Below are positions 44,396-53,639 of a stretch of 64,000 nucleotides of DNA, piece after piece. Below the pieces are notes generated by a model. The model had not been told where the DNA came from, searched no databases, and saw nothing but the letters and a program-made list of their open reading frames with translations. This stretch comes from Prevotella sp. (GTDB taxonomy: Bacteria > Bacteroidota > Bacteroidia > Bacteroidales > Bacteroidaceae). The stretch covers positions 31,436 to 95,435 of the forward strand of contig JAFQQY010000003.1 in assembly GCA_017410365.1 (NCBI GenBank). Reading direction: 5' to 3'. The stretch's first letter is position 1, and every line of letters starts with the position of its first letter. The position numbers and the translations under genes are program-made.

Positions 44396-45750
44396 TTTTC
44401 AAACTGCTGATTTTGCCTAAAATTGTTGCTAACAACCCATGCCATAGACCATGCTGCTTGCAAATTGAAGCCACCGGTGATAGCATCTACATCGAGCACC
44501 TCGCCGGCGAAATAGAGTCCGGGATAATTGCGACACTCCATAGTCTTGGGGTTGATATTGCTCAGCGCCACACCGCCACAAGTTACAAACTCTTCTTTGA
44601 AGCGGTTTTTGCCGTCCATAAGGTATTGGTCGTTGACGAGCGTGTTCACCAGTTTGTTGAAACTTTTCTTTGCCAGTTCGCTCCAGCGCTGCGATGGGTT
44701 CAGATTGCTTTGCTTGATGAGGTAGGTCCAAAGGCGACTGTTGAACTGCTGCGGATATACCGATGCCAGCTGTTTGGCAGGATTCTTTATTGCCAGTTCC
44801 ATAATCGTCTCCATTGCTTCGCCCTCGTTGGCATCGCCCAACCAGTTGACGGAGATGTGTGCCTTGTAGCCGGAGTCGTGCAGTTGTCGTGCAGCGTATG
44901 ACGATAGTTTGAGAATGGCTGGACCGCTCATGCCCCAGTGGGTGATGAGCAGTGGACCTTCAGCGCGCAGTTTTGTGCCAACAAGCGTTGCCGAGGCATG
45001 CTCAACGACGGTGCCCGTCAGTTCCGTTATGGGGTGGTTGGGCAGGCAAATGCTGAACAACGACGGCACCGGTGTGACGATGTCGAGGTTAAGCGGCGCA
45101 AGCATGTCAAGGCCGCTTAGTTTTGGACTGCCGCCAGTGGTTACGACAACACGGTCGAAGATGAGTTGAAGCCCCCCATAATCCCCCGAGGGGGAAACTG
45201 GTTCTGAGGTTTTGAGGTTATAAGGTTTTGAGGTTTTGAGGTCATTAGAACCTGAAAGCGTAGCGACCTCACAACCTGTAAGCGTAGCGACCTCATAACC
45301 TGAAATAATTGCGACCTCATAACCAGAAAGGCTTGTCTCAATCTTTACAACCCTGCAACTTGTTCTTACCTCTACGCCCAAGCGGCGCATTAACGAGGTA
45401 AGTGTGCCTACTATTTCCATGGCATCCTGCGACTTTGGAAACACGCACTGGTCGTCTTGAGTGACCAGTCTGACACCCTCGCGCTCAAACCAAGCCATGG
45501 TATCGTCGTGGCTGAATTCACGAAGCAGGCGCTTCATAAGTTTCTCTCCACGCGGATAGGCTGCCGCTATGCTGCGTATGTCGCGAAAGGAGTTGGTGAG
45601 GTTGCATCGCCCGCCACCCGTAATAGCCACTTTTGCCAGCAGTTTTCTGCCGGATTCGATGACCGTAACGCGAGCCTCGGGATAGTTTCTCTTAATGTTA
45701 ATAGCGGCGAAGCATCCTGCTGCTCCGCCGCCAATTATTGCTATGTTCAT
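44389..45750 (-). CDS. BaiN/HI0933-like FAD flavoprotein with repeat-derived insert
   Basis: A 453-residue flavoprotein of the HI0933/BaiN family. The FAD-binding Rossmann motif GGGAAGCFAA (8-17) is followed by AITGGGRCNLTN (42-53); VVVTTGGSPK, THWGMSGPAILKLS and the end ETMECRNYPGLYF then AGEVLDVDAITGGFNLQAA are family motifs. Members are putative NAD(P)H-dependent oxidoreductases; BaiN acts in bile-acid dehydroxylation in clostridia, but that role is not implied here. About 50 residues (140-192: SLSGYEVAIISGYEVATL and following) replace what should be a short beta-hairpin loop and are encoded by repeat words. It begins ten bases after the ferritin gene on the same strand. Confidence 0.88.
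   Translation of the reverse strand: MNIAIIGGGAAGCFAAINIKRNYPEARVTVIESGRKLLAKVAITGGGRCNLTNSFRDIRSIAAAYPRGEKLMKRLLREFSHDDTMAWFEREGVRLVTQDDQCVFPKSQDAMEIVGTLTSLMRRLGVEVRTSCRVVKIETSLSGYEVAIISGYEVATLTGCEVATLSGSNDLKTSKPYNLKTSEPVSPSGDYGGLQLIFDRVVVTTGGSPKLSGLDMLAPLNLDIVTPVPSLFSICLPNHPITELTGTVVEHASATLVGTKLRAEGPLLITHWGMSGPAILKLSSYAARQLHDSGYKAHISVNWLGDANEGEAMETIMELAIKNPAKQLASVYPQQFNSRLWTYLIKQSNLNPSQRWSELAKKSFNKLVNTLVNDQYLMDGKNRFKEEFVTCGGVALSNINPKTMECRNYPGLYFAGEVLDVDAITGGFNLQAAWSMAWVVSNNFRQNQQFENQ
45175..45333. repeat. Tandem short-word array inside the flavoprotein gene
   Basis: The + strand repeats AACCT(G/C)(A/T)(A/G)AGCGTAGCGACCTC-like words four times (45250-45330), followed towards 45175 by GAGGTTTTGAGGTTATAAGG words and a CCCCCGAGGGGG hairpin. 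All are in frame on the minus strand and encode repeats of SGYEVAT. Confidence 0.85.
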
Positions 45751-45760
45751 TTATTGTCTG

Positions 45761-46243
45761 TTAGATTCTGCTGCCATACTGCTGGTCGAGGTTGAAGATA
45801 GCAGTGTCGCCCATCTTCTTGATGCGGTCTACGATGCCAGAAGCAGTAGCCTCCTCTTCCACTTGCTCGCGAACGAAGGTCCAGAGGAAATCCTGAGTAG
45901 CCTTGTCGTTCTCTTCGATAGCCATGTCGTGCAGCTCGTCGATGCACTTAGACACGTAGCACTCGTGGTTGTAAACATGCTCGAACACCTCAAGCGGTGT
46001 GTTCCATGTGCCAGGAACGGCATCAATCTGACGTACTTCTGCTGTGCCTCCGCGCTTAATTATATAGTCGGCCATTGTGTAGGCGTGCTCCATTTCTTCT
46101 TGCGATTGTTTCTTCATCCAGTTGGCGAAACCTTGGAAACCCTCCTTGTCAAAATAGAAAGCCATTGACAAGTAAAGATTAGCTGACCAAATCTCCTTTG
46201 CGATCTGTCCGTTGATTGCGTCTTGTAATTTCTGTGTAATCAT
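45761..46243 (-). CDS. ftnA: Ferritin (FtnA type)
   Basis: A 160-residue ferritin, forming a 24-subunit iron-storage shell. The diiron site residues appear in KEIWSANLYLSMAFYF (E17), SQEEMEHAY (E50/H53 region) and the later FVREQVEEEATA. Length and lack of haem-ligand Met fit bacterial non-haem ferritin. It lies upstream of the flavoprotein gene by ten bases and likely shares its transcript. Confidence 0.95.
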   Translation of the reverse strand: MITQKLQDAINGQIAKEIWSANLYLSMAFYFDKEGFQGFANWMKKQSQEEMEHAYTMADYIIKRGGTAEVRQIDAVPGTWNTPLEVFEHVYNHECYVSKCIDELHDMAIEENDKATQDFLWTFVREQVEEEATASGIVDRIKKMGDTAIFNLDQQYGSRI

Positions 46244-46289
46244 AATCGTAAGTTTTATTTTTGTTAGTATTCTTTTTGTTTCTGTATTG

Positions 46290-46320
46290 CAAAGATATGG
46301 TATTTATTTTTAATCTCAAA
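46290..46320 (-). promoter_or_regulatory. Ferritin gene promoter
   Basis: The minus strand reads TTTG (46317-46320), 19 bases, TATCTTTG (46290-46297). The leader is about 45 bases. Confidence 0.75.
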
Positions 46321-46399
46321 ACTAATGCACGCCCTTGTAACATACTTTAACTACTAAATTGTAATTATTACAAATTTTAAAACAAAACACTAGTTAAGG

Positions 46400-46480
46400 C
46401 TATGAATTTAATCCCTCATCTCTTAACTCTCATCCCTCATCCTTTTAATCTTTTAATTCTTTAATTCTTTAATTTTATAT
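46400..46480. repeat. Pyrimidine-rich short-word array before the MATE gene
   Basis: Words CTCATCTCTTAACTCTCATC, CCTTTTAATC and TTTTAATTCTTTAATTC run into the -7 box of the MATE gene. Similar words occur at 39130-39165 and 59400-59450. Confidence 0.65.
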
Positions 46481-46488
46481 TACCTTTG
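46481..46488 (+). promoter_or_regulatory. -7 box directly before the MATE gene (leaderless)
   Basis: TACCTTTG ends four bases before the ATG at 46493. Confidence 0.55.
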
Positions 46489-46492
46489 CATT

Positions 46493-47794
46493 ATGAAACA
46501 GAGGGATCGTCAGATATTGAATATTGCTTTGCCGTCTATAGTGTCGAATATTACCGTGCCACTGCTTGGACTTGTAGACATGGTGATAGTGGGACACATG
46601 GGAGGTGCCCATTATATTGGTGCCATAGCCGTTGGCTCAATGATATTTAATATGATATATTGGGTGTTTGCCTTTCTGCGTATGGGTACCAGTGGCATGA
46701 CGTCGCAGTCGCTCGGTCGCAGAGACCTGACAGAAGTGGTGCGCCTGCTGGTTCGCTCGTTGTCTGTGGCCATGCTTATAGCCTTAGCCATACTGCTGCT
46801 GCAGGTGCCGATAGGGTGGCTTGCGTTTACGCTTATGTCGCCCACGCCCGACATACTGCCTCTGGCGCAGCGCTATTATTATATATGTATATGGGGAGCT
46901 CCCGCCATGCTCGGACTTTACGGACTGACGGGTTGGTATATTGGCATGCAGAATACCCGTCTGCCGATGTTTATTTCCATAATGCAGAACGTGGTTAACA
47001 TTCTTGCCAGCTGTGCCCTTGTCTATGGTTTCGGAATGAAGGTTGAGGGCGTGGCAATAGGAACCGTTGTGGCGCAGTGGGCAGGCTTTCTGGTCGGTTT
47101 GCTGTTGTTGAAGCGCAACTATTGGCGGTTGGCAAAGTATTTTCAGGGCAGAGGCATCTTCCTGCGAGATGCCATGTATAGGTTTTTCTGTGTCAACCGC
47201 GACATCTTCTTGCGAACGCTATGTCTTGTGGCTGTCAATATGTATTTCACCTCGGCTGGTGCCCAGCAGGGGGCGGTGGTTCTGGCTGTCAACACGTTGC
47301 TGATGCAGTTGTTTCTGTTGTTCTCATACGTGATGGATGGTTTTGCCTATGCCGGCGAAGCCATGGCAGGCAAATACTACGGCGCCGGCAATATGGATGC
47401 ACTAAGGGATACCGTGAAGCGCGTGTTTTGTTGGGGTGGGGCAATGGCGATACTCTTTACGTTGGTCTACCTGATTGGCGGCAGCAGGTTTCTGTCGTTG
47501 CTTACCGACGAGGCATCGGTGGTGGAAGCATCTGCCGACTATTTGCTTTGGGCAGTAGCAATACCTTTTGCCGGTCTTGCCGCCTTTGTGTGGGATGGCA
47601 TCTTTATCGGACTGACGGCTACCCGCAGCATGCTGCAGTCTCTGTTTTGTGCAGCAGTATCTTTCTTTGCCGTCTATCTGTCGTTGGTATCGGTATTGGG
47701 CAACCATGCCTTATGGCTTGCCCTGGTTGTCTATGTGATAATGAGAGGGCTTGTTCTCACATTGGCAGCACGCAAGATATTGAAAAAGGCGTAA
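46493..47794 (+). CDS. MATE-family efflux transporter (DinF-like)
   Basis: A 433-residue inner-membrane exporter with about twelve helices. Family signatures: ILNIALPSIVSNITVPLLGL then VDMVIVGHMGGAHYIGAIAV at the N-terminus (DinF branch), FLRMGTSGMTSQSLGRRD in the first half and FAYAGEAMAGKYYGAGN in the second. Such pumps exchange Na+ or H+ for cationic drugs or other organic molecules; the substrate cannot be read. The start codon follows a -7 box by four bases. Confidence 0.93.
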   Translation: MKQRDRQILNIALPSIVSNITVPLLGLVDMVIVGHMGGAHYIGAIAVGSMIFNMIYWVFAFLRMGTSGMTSQSLGRRDLTEVVRLLVRSLSVAMLIALAILLLQVPIGWLAFTLMSPTPDILPLAQRYYYICIWGAPAMLGLYGLTGWYIGMQNTRLPMFISIMQNVVNILASCALVYGFGMKVEGVAIGTVVAQWAGFLVGLLLLKRNYWRLAKYFQGRGIFLRDAMYRFFCVNRDIFLRTLCLVAVNMYFTSAGAQQGAVVLAVNTLLMQLFLLFSYVMDGFAYAGEAMAGKYYGAGNMDALRDTVKRVFCWGGAMAILFTLVYLIGGSRFLSLLTDEASVVEASADYLLWAVAIPFAGLAAFVWDGIFIGLTATRSMLQSLFCAAVSFFAVYLSLVSVLGNHALWLALVVYVIMRGLVLTLAARKILKKA

Positions 47795-47829
47795 GAAAGA
47801 TTAAAGATGCGTGTAAAAGTATTAAAAAC

Positions 47830-47860
47830 TTTGTGTTGTTAAAGATTTATTATAACTTTG
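47830..47860 (+). promoter_or_regulatory. A2M-like gene promoter
   Basis: TTTG (47830-47833), exactly 19 bases, TAACTTTG (47853-47860). The start codon is 40 bases downstream. Confidence 0.78.
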
Positions 47861-47900
47861 TAGTCTATAATAAACAGAACCGAGAAAACTATTATTGCTT

Positions 47901-50900
47901 ATGTTGAGAACTTTGCTGATGCTGTTGCTTGCTGTGCTTCTGATGCCTGTTGCGGTGTCGGGGCAGAGTTACTCGTCGTTATGGAAACAAGCTGATGAGG
48001 CTATGTCTAAGGACTTGCCGCAGACAAGGATTGAGATATTAGGAAAGATAGCAGACAAGGCAAGGCGCAACGGCGACTACGGGCAACTGATGAAGGCGAC
48101 CTTGGGCATGGCTGCACAGCAGGTGGCAGTGGCGCCCGATTCTCTCAAACCGATAGTGGGACGACTGGAAAAGAGCAGGAGCGAGGCTACTGACGATGTT
48201 CAGAGGGCTGTGTATAGTGCCGTCTTGTCGGTCATATACAAGAACAACAGGAATCTTGATGACAGTAGTGCCGCCATTGCCAAGCGTTATGCAGAAATGG
48301 CGATGGCCAATCCCGCCTTGTTGGCATCGGCAAAGGCCACGGGCTATAAACCCTTTGTGGTTGAGGGCATAAACAGCAGGATTTTCAATGACGATATGCT
48401 CAGTGTCATTGGTTTTGAGACAGAACAGTTTGCACCGATGCACGATTACTATTCTGCATCTGGCAATTGCCGTGCGGCGTGCATCGTGGCACTGAAGATG
48501 GTGCAGCACAACAATCGCTTTGAAACGGCACCGCTGCGAAAGTCGCACTGCATCGTGTCGCTCGACTCACTCATTGCAGTATATGGTGATTTGGATGTGG
48601 CAGGCGAGGTGGCAGTTGAGCGTTACTACCACATGGTGAGTTGTACTGACGTAACGATTGAAGACCAGATAAGGTACGTCAACTACGCCACTCAGAAATG
48701 GCCGTCGTGGCAGCGCATGAACGACCTGCGCAATGCGTACAAGCGACTTACGTTTCCGAGGGTGAATGTTTTGACTTCGGGAGTGAAGGAGAATACTTCA
48801 AGGAGTGTAGGAGTGAAGGAGTGTAGGAGTGAAGACAATAGCAATGCAAACTGCTCGTCAACTCGTCAACTCGTCAACTTGTCAACTGTATTATCCCTCC
48901 GCAACATCGAAGAACTCACGGTGAAGGTCTATCGCACGTCGCTTGACGGCCGGTCGGAACTAGATGCGCAGAACGAGAATGACTATAAGAAGATGAAGGC
49001 GGGGCTGGTGGCGCTGGCAGACAAAACCCTTAATAGGAAATATTCTGTTCGACCCGAATATGAGGTGTTCAACGATACACTGAATATTGGCGGCTTTGAA
49101 CCGGGTGTGTATATGTTTGAACTGACAACAGCACCTGAGACGGAACCATTGCGCTGGATTGTGAAGGTGAGCAATCTCCGTGTGATGGCAATGGAACTTC
49201 CTGAAAAGAAGATACGCTATGTGGTGGTTGATGCTCACAGCGGCAAACCAGTGAACGGGGCGAAGATAGAACTGCGCCAACACGAAAAGAATGAACTGCT
49301 GGCAACGCTGTCCACCGATGGCAATGGTGAGGCAGTTTATAATTACGACAAAAAGAAACCTAATAGGTTTTACGTTTATACCGATACTGACAAGGCCTTG
49401 CAAGAGGGCAGGTATTATGAAACTTTCTTTGCCAATGAAATCAATCGCACGACAACAAAGGTTAAGGTTCTTACCGACCGTGCCATCTATCGTCCAGGAC
49501 AGACGGTGAGTGTTGCTGCTGTTGTATATGAAGAAGCACGTAACAGTAGGGCAGACGTATATATGAAGCGCAAGGTGATGGCTGGCAAGTCGGTCAAGGC
49601 TGTATTGCGTGATGCCAATTACAAGGTGGTGGCAGAGAAAACACTGGTGACGGATGCTTACGGCAAGTGCAACACAACGTTTGTGCTGCCGCAGTCGGCA
49701 CTCAACGGAAGATATACCGTAGCCGTTGATAATATGAAAGTCGGTATTTCAGTCGAAGAATACAAGCGCCCAACGTTCTTTGTGGAGTTCCCAGAGATAA
49801 AGGAGACATATCGTGCCGGCGACACGCTGGTGGTAAGAGGCAAGGCCGTTGGCTATAACGGTATGCCGGTGCAGGGCGCAACGGTGAAGTATTCTGTAAG
49901 ACGCAGTGCATGGTGGTGGCGATATGGAGGTGATGACGATGCAATGGTGGCAAGCAATGAGATAGCCACAACTGCTATCGACGGCACGTTTGCCGTGGAG
50001 GTTCCGCTCGTTGTTCCAGAGAATGCGGCAGGTGTGTCTCGTATGTATCATTTCAATGTCAGTGCTCATGTTACCGATGTTTCTGGCGAAACGCAACAAG
50101 GCGAGATGACACTCCCGTTGGGCACCAAACCAGTGATGCTGTCGTGCAGTCTTGGCGACCAGGTGCTTGCCGATACACTGAAAGGTTTCACGTTCACTCT
50201 GCATAATGCTGCCGGCAACGAGATTGACGGAGAGGTGAAGTACTGTATCAGGGCAATGGCTAATGAGCCCTATGAGTCTCATAAGCCCAATAAGTCCCAT
50301 AAGTCCTCTGTGGCCAATAAACTCTGTGAGGTTTCCCTAAATAGCGGCCGCTATCTCTTGACAGCATGGAGCGGTGGCGATACTCTGAAGCATGAGTTCA
50401 CGGTGTTCTCGCTTAACGATACCGTTCCTGCGGCACAGACAGATGAATGGATTTATCAGTCGGCAAATCAGTTCCCAGCAGACGGTACACCAGTAACCGT
50501 TCAGGTGGGTTCATCAGACCCCGACCTGTATATCTATTATTCTATAATATCAGGAAATACAGTCTTAGAGAGTGGTGTGGAGAGGCGCAATGCTTCGCTC
50601 ATCAATCGCAAACTGACTTACAGGAAAGAATATGGCAACGGACTGAGACTTAGCTTCGCATGGGTGAAGAATGGTGTTTGTCATAACTGTAACATGAAGA
50701 TAACACGTCCGAAACAAGATACAGACTTGCAGATGGCGTGGAAGACGTTCAGAAACAAACTTGTGGCAGGACAGAAGGAAGAATGGACGCTCAGCATAAA
50801 GAAATCTGATGGTACACCTGCTGATGCACAGATGGTGGTGGCGATGTATGACAAGTCGCTAGATAAGTTGAGAAAGAACCAATGGAGCAAACTCTATGAC

Positions 50901-53639
50901 TTGCAGCCATGGCTAAGCAATACTCGCTGGATAGTGTCGTGGCAGCAGGATGTGCTGAACAGGAGCACGTGGCAGCAATGGAAGCCCCTCAACTATCAGA
51001 CTCTGGATTTCAGTCGCTTTGACCATAGTCTGTTCCCCGTTACTTTCTCAGGACAAAAAATTATGAGGTTAAGGGGCGTGGGCAAGAATGCTGCAATGAT
51101 GAAAACGGCGCCAACGGGTTCTGTCACGATGCTTGAAGAGGTGACGTTTGACCATATTCCTGGTTCAGTGGGTTCTGTGGATGCCGCAGCTTTGCAAGGC
51201 AAGATAGGCGGACTAGAAGGACTTGTTATGGCGGACGACGCAGCAGGTGTGGAAACGGCGGAAGGCGAGTCTGGGTATATGAAGACGCAGTTGCGAGAGA
51301 ATCTCAACGAAACGGCATTCTTCTATCCGGCACTGACTACCGACGATGATGGCAACGTGTCGATAAAGTTCACGCTGCCCGAGAGCGTTACCACTTGGCG
51401 ACTGCTCGGCTTTGCCCATACAGCCGACATGCTCAACAATGTGATTGAGGCAGAGGCAGTGGCAAGCAAGGAGGTGATGGTGCAACCGAATATGCCGCGC
51501 TTTGTACGAGTGGGCGATAAGGTGCAGATAAGTGCACGCATATCTAATAGCGGTGAGAAGGTGGCAAAGGGTGCAGCCCTGATGGAACTCGTTGACCCAG
51601 AGACAGACAAGGTGGTGGTAAGACAAAAGAAGTCCATTTCCGTAGAGGCTGGCACAACAACATCAGTCACATTCGACTTCGCACCAGAAGAAAAATTCCC
51701 ATTGCTGATATGCCGCATAACGGCTTCTGGCAAGACGTTCAGCGATGGTGAACAGCACTATCTGCCTGTGCTTCCTGACAAGGAGCGCGTAACCGTAACA
51801 CAATCGTTCACGATGAACGAACCAGGTACTAAGGTTTTGAATGTATCTGACTTTTTGGGAGTGCAGGAGAATACTTCAAGGAGTGTAGGAGTGAAGGAGT
51901 GTAGGAGTGAAGACAATAGCAATGCAAGCAACTCGCCAACTCGTCCACTCGTCAACTCGTCCACTAAAAAAGTTACCCTCGAATACACCGACAACCCAGC
52001 ATGGCTCATCGTTCAGGCATTGCCGTCGCTGGCAACACCGTCGAAGGATAATGCCATTGATTTGGCAACATCCGTTTATGTCAATGTGCTGGGCAGAAAG
52101 CTCGTTACAGACAACCCTCGCATAAAGATAGCTGTTGACCAGTGGAGAATGGAACAAGGGGAAGAAGCTTCGTTGCAGAGCAGTCTCGCAAAGAACCAAG
52201 AACTGAAAGATATTGTGCTCAGTGAGACTCCTTGGGTGAACGAGGCTGAGAGCGAGGCTGAGCAGAAGCAGATGCTTGCCACATTCTTCGATGCTAACAC
52301 AATAGATTCGAGAGTTGCTTGTGCAATTAAGGAGTTGGGCAAACTGCAGAACGAAGACGGTTCATGGAGCTGGTACCCGGGCATGACGGGCAACAGCAAT
52401 ATAACGGTGTCCGTAGCCGAAATGCTTGTGAGACTAAACAAGAACGCTGGCATGCAAAAGGAAACTCAGGCAATGCTGAACAAGGCAATGGATTATCTGA
52501 ACAAGGAAACTGTTAAGCAGGTGGAGAAACTGAAGGAAATGGAGAAGAAGGGACAAACGGTAGCCTTCCCTGGTTTCACAACTCTTCAAATCCTCTATCT
52601 CAATGCCATATCTTCAGACTCACCATCCGTTTCCCTCCCCAAGGGGAGGTCAGGAGGGGCTTCTTTAACCTCACAACCTCACATCTATCTGATAGAGTTG
52701 CTAAAGAAAGACATAAAGAAGCAGTCAATCTACGAGAAAGCCCTCACGGCAATCGTTCTTGCAAAGAGCGGACAGCAGAAGAATGGCGGTGAATACGTGG
52801 AGAGCCTGAAACAATATACGGTGTTCACAGAAGAACAAGGTCGCTACTACGACACACCGCGTGCCGGTTATTCATGGCGTGACTATCGCATACCGACACA
52901 GGTGGCAGCCTTAGAAGCAATAAGCGAACTGAACGCTGCTGACAAGAAGACTGTCGAGGAAATGCAGCGCTGGCTGTTGCAGCAGAAGCGTACTCAGGCA
53001 TGGGACACTCCTATTAACAGCATCAATGCCATCTATGCCTTTATGAATGGCAACAAGCAGATGCTTGACGCCCAACCGCAAGCAAAGATAAAGGTTGATG
53101 GCAAAGCAGTGGAAACGCCAAAGGCAACAGCAGCACTGGGATATGTGAAGATGAAGATAGACAATGCCGAGAGCATCGCTGTAGAAAAGGCATCAGACGT
53201 TACTTCATGGGGTACAGTCTATATGCAGTATTTCCAGAAGACATCGGCAGTCTCAGATCAAGGCAATGGCATCAGCATAAAGCGTGAGATACTCGATGCC
53301 GACGGTAAGGAACTGAAGGTCGGTTCCCGAGTAAAAGTGAGAATAACCGTTGAGGCGGATAGAAACCTCGACTTTGTTCAGATAGCCGACAAGCGTGCTG
53401 CCTGCATGGAACCTGTTGTTCAGCTGAGCGGTTATCGCAATGGTGCTTATTGCTCGCCGAAAGACAATGCAACATACTATTTCATTGACCAACTGCCTAA
53501 GGGCAAGCATGTGATAGAAACAGAATACTATATCGACCGTGCCGGAGTCTATGAGACAGGCACCTGCACCGCAGAGTGCGCATACTCGCCAGAGTTCAAG
53601 GCAACGGCAAAGTCGCAACAACTTATAGTTAAAGAATGA
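47901..53639 (+). CDS. Alpha-2-macroglobulin-like giant protein with four repeat-derived inserts
   Basis: A 1912-residue exported protein. The start is set at ATG 47901 (MLRTLLMLLLAVLLMPVAVS, signal peptide); an in-frame TTG lies two codons upstream. Order: N-terminal unique region (to about 290), macroglobulin beta domains with KVLTDRAIYRPGQTVSVAAV (about 520-540), the A2M bait/receptor region FFYPALTTDDDGNVSIKFTL then PESVTTWRLLGF (about 1140-1171), and an alpha-alpha toroid with WSWYPGMTGN (about 1490). The thioester CxEQ motif of trapping A2Ms is absent at LATPSKDNAIDLATSVYVN. Relatives may guard the periplasm against proteases. Inserts at residues about 294-331, 788-808, 1320-1356 and 1572-1594 are encoded by intergenic-type repeat words. 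Its stop overlaps the DUF1573 gene start by four bases. Confidence 0.9.
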   Translation: MLRTLLMLLLAVLLMPVAVSGQSYSSLWKQADEAMSKDLPQTRIEILGKIADKARRNGDYGQLMKATLGMAAQQVAVAPDSLKPIVGRLEKSRSEATDDVQRAVYSAVLSVIYKNNRNLDDSSAAIAKRYAEMAMANPALLASAKATGYKPFVVEGINSRIFNDDMLSVIGFETEQFAPMHDYYSASGNCRAACIVALKMVQHNNRFETAPLRKSHCIVSLDSLIAVYGDLDVAGEVAVERYYHMVSCTDVTIEDQIRYVNYATQKWPSWQRMNDLRNAYKRLTFPRVNVLTSGVKENTSRSVGVKECRSEDNSNANCSSTRQLVNLSTVLSLRNIEELTVKVYRTSLDGRSELDAQNENDYKKMKAGLVALADKTLNRKYSVRPEYEVFNDTLNIGGFEPGVYMFELTTAPETEPLRWIVKVSNLRVMAMELPEKKIRYVVVDAHSGKPVNGAKIELRQHEKNELLATLSTDGNGEAVYNYDKKKPNRFYVYTDTDKALQEGRYYETFFANEINRTTTKVKVLTDRAIYRPGQTVSVAAVVYEEARNSRADVYMKRKVMAGKSVKAVLRDANYKVVAEKTLVTDAYGKCNTTFVLPQSALNGRYTVAVDNMKVGISVEEYKRPTFFVEFPEIKETYRAGDTLVVRGKAVGYNGMPVQGATVKYSVRRSAWWWRYGGDDDAMVASNEIATTAIDGTFAVEVPLVVPENAAGVSRMYHFNVSAHVTDVSGETQQGEMTLPLGTKPVMLSCSLGDQVLADTLKGFTFTLHNAAGNEIDGEVKYCIRAMANEPYESHKPNKSHKSSVANKLCEVSLNSGRYLLTAWSGGDTLKHEFTVFSLNDTVPAAQTDEWIYQSANQFPADGTPVTVQVGSSDPDLYIYYSIISGNTVLESGVERRNASLINRKLTYRKEYGNGLRLSFAWVKNGVCHNCNMKITRPKQDTDLQMAWKTFRNKLVAGQKEEWTLSIKKSDGTPADAQMVVAMYDKSLDKLRKNQWSKLYDLQPWLSNTRWIVSWQQDVLNRSTWQQWKPLNYQTLDFSRFDHSLFPVTFSGQKIMRLRGVGKNAAMMKTAPTGSVTMLEEVTFDHIPGSVGSVDAAALQGKIGGLEGLVMADDAAGVETAEGESGYMKTQLRENLNETAFFYPALTTDDDGNVSIKFTLPESVTTWRLLGFAHTADMLNNVIEAEAVASKEVMVQPNMPRFVRVGDKVQISARISNSGEKVAKGAALMELVDPETDKVVVRQKKSISVEAGTTTSVTFDFAPEEKFPLLICRITASGKTFSDGEQHYLPVLPDKERVTVTQSFTMNEPGTKVLNVSDFLGVQENTSRSVGVKECRSEDNSNASNSPTRPLVNSSTKKVTLEYTDNPAWLIVQALPSLATPSKDNAIDLATSVYVNVLGRKLVTDNPRIKIAVDQWRMEQGEEASLQSSLAKNQELKDIVLSETPWVNEAESEAEQKQMLATFFDANTIDSRVACAIKELGKLQNEDGSWSWYPGMTGNSNITVSVAEMLVRLNKNAGMQKETQAMLNKAMDYLNKETVKQVEKLKEMEKKGQTVAFPGFTTLQILYLNAISSDSPSVSLPKGRSGGASLTSQPHIYLIELLKKDIKKQSIYEKALTAIVLAKSGQQKNGGEYVESLKQYTVFTEEQGRYYDTPRAGYSWRDYRIPTQVAALEAISELNAADKKTVEEMQRWLLQQKRTQAWDTPINSINAIYAFMNGNKQMLDAQPQAKIKVDGKAVETPKATAALGYVKMKIDNAESIAVEKASDVTSWGTVYMQYFQKTSAVSDQGNGISIKREILDADGKELKVGSRVKVRITVEADRNLDFVQIADKRAACMEPVVQLSGYRNGAYCSPKDNATYYFIDQLPKGKHVIETEYYIDRAGVYETGTCTAECAYSPEFKATAKSQQLIVKE
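48781..48891. repeat. Composite repeat inside the A2M-like gene, copy 1
   Basis: AAGGAGTGTAGGAGTGAAGG words, a GACAATAGCAATGCAA spacer and then CAACTCGTCAACTTGT words. It is nearly identical over about 80 bases to 51858-51966 and in the same frame, encoding ENTSRSVGVKECRSEDNSNA. Confidence 0.92.
50262..50322. repeat. ATAAGTCCC-type array inside the A2M-like gene
   Basis: Words gagccctatgagtctcataa, gcccaataagtcccataagt encode NEPYESHKPNKSHKSS, an insert in a beta-sandwich loop. Confidence 0.75.
51858..51966. repeat. Composite repeat inside the A2M-like gene, copy 2
   Basis: Second copy of 48781-48891: GGAGTGTAGGAG words, the same GACAATAGCAATGCAA spacer, then CAACTCG(C/T)CAACTCG words. It stands between DFLGVQ and KKVTLEYTDNPAWL. 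Confidence 0.92.
52615..52680. repeat. GC-rich hairpin repeat inside the A2M-like gene
   Basis: CCCTCCCCAAGGGGAGGTCA then GGAGGGGCTTC belongs to the CCCTCTCC..GGAGAGGGG family. It encodes SVSLPKGRSGGASL between two helices of the toroid. Confidence 0.82.

Noticed and set aside
47221-47907. Overlapping 228-codon frame at the end of the MATE gene
   Set aside because: Cys/Trp/Arg-rich product in another frame of a clear transporter; no domain.
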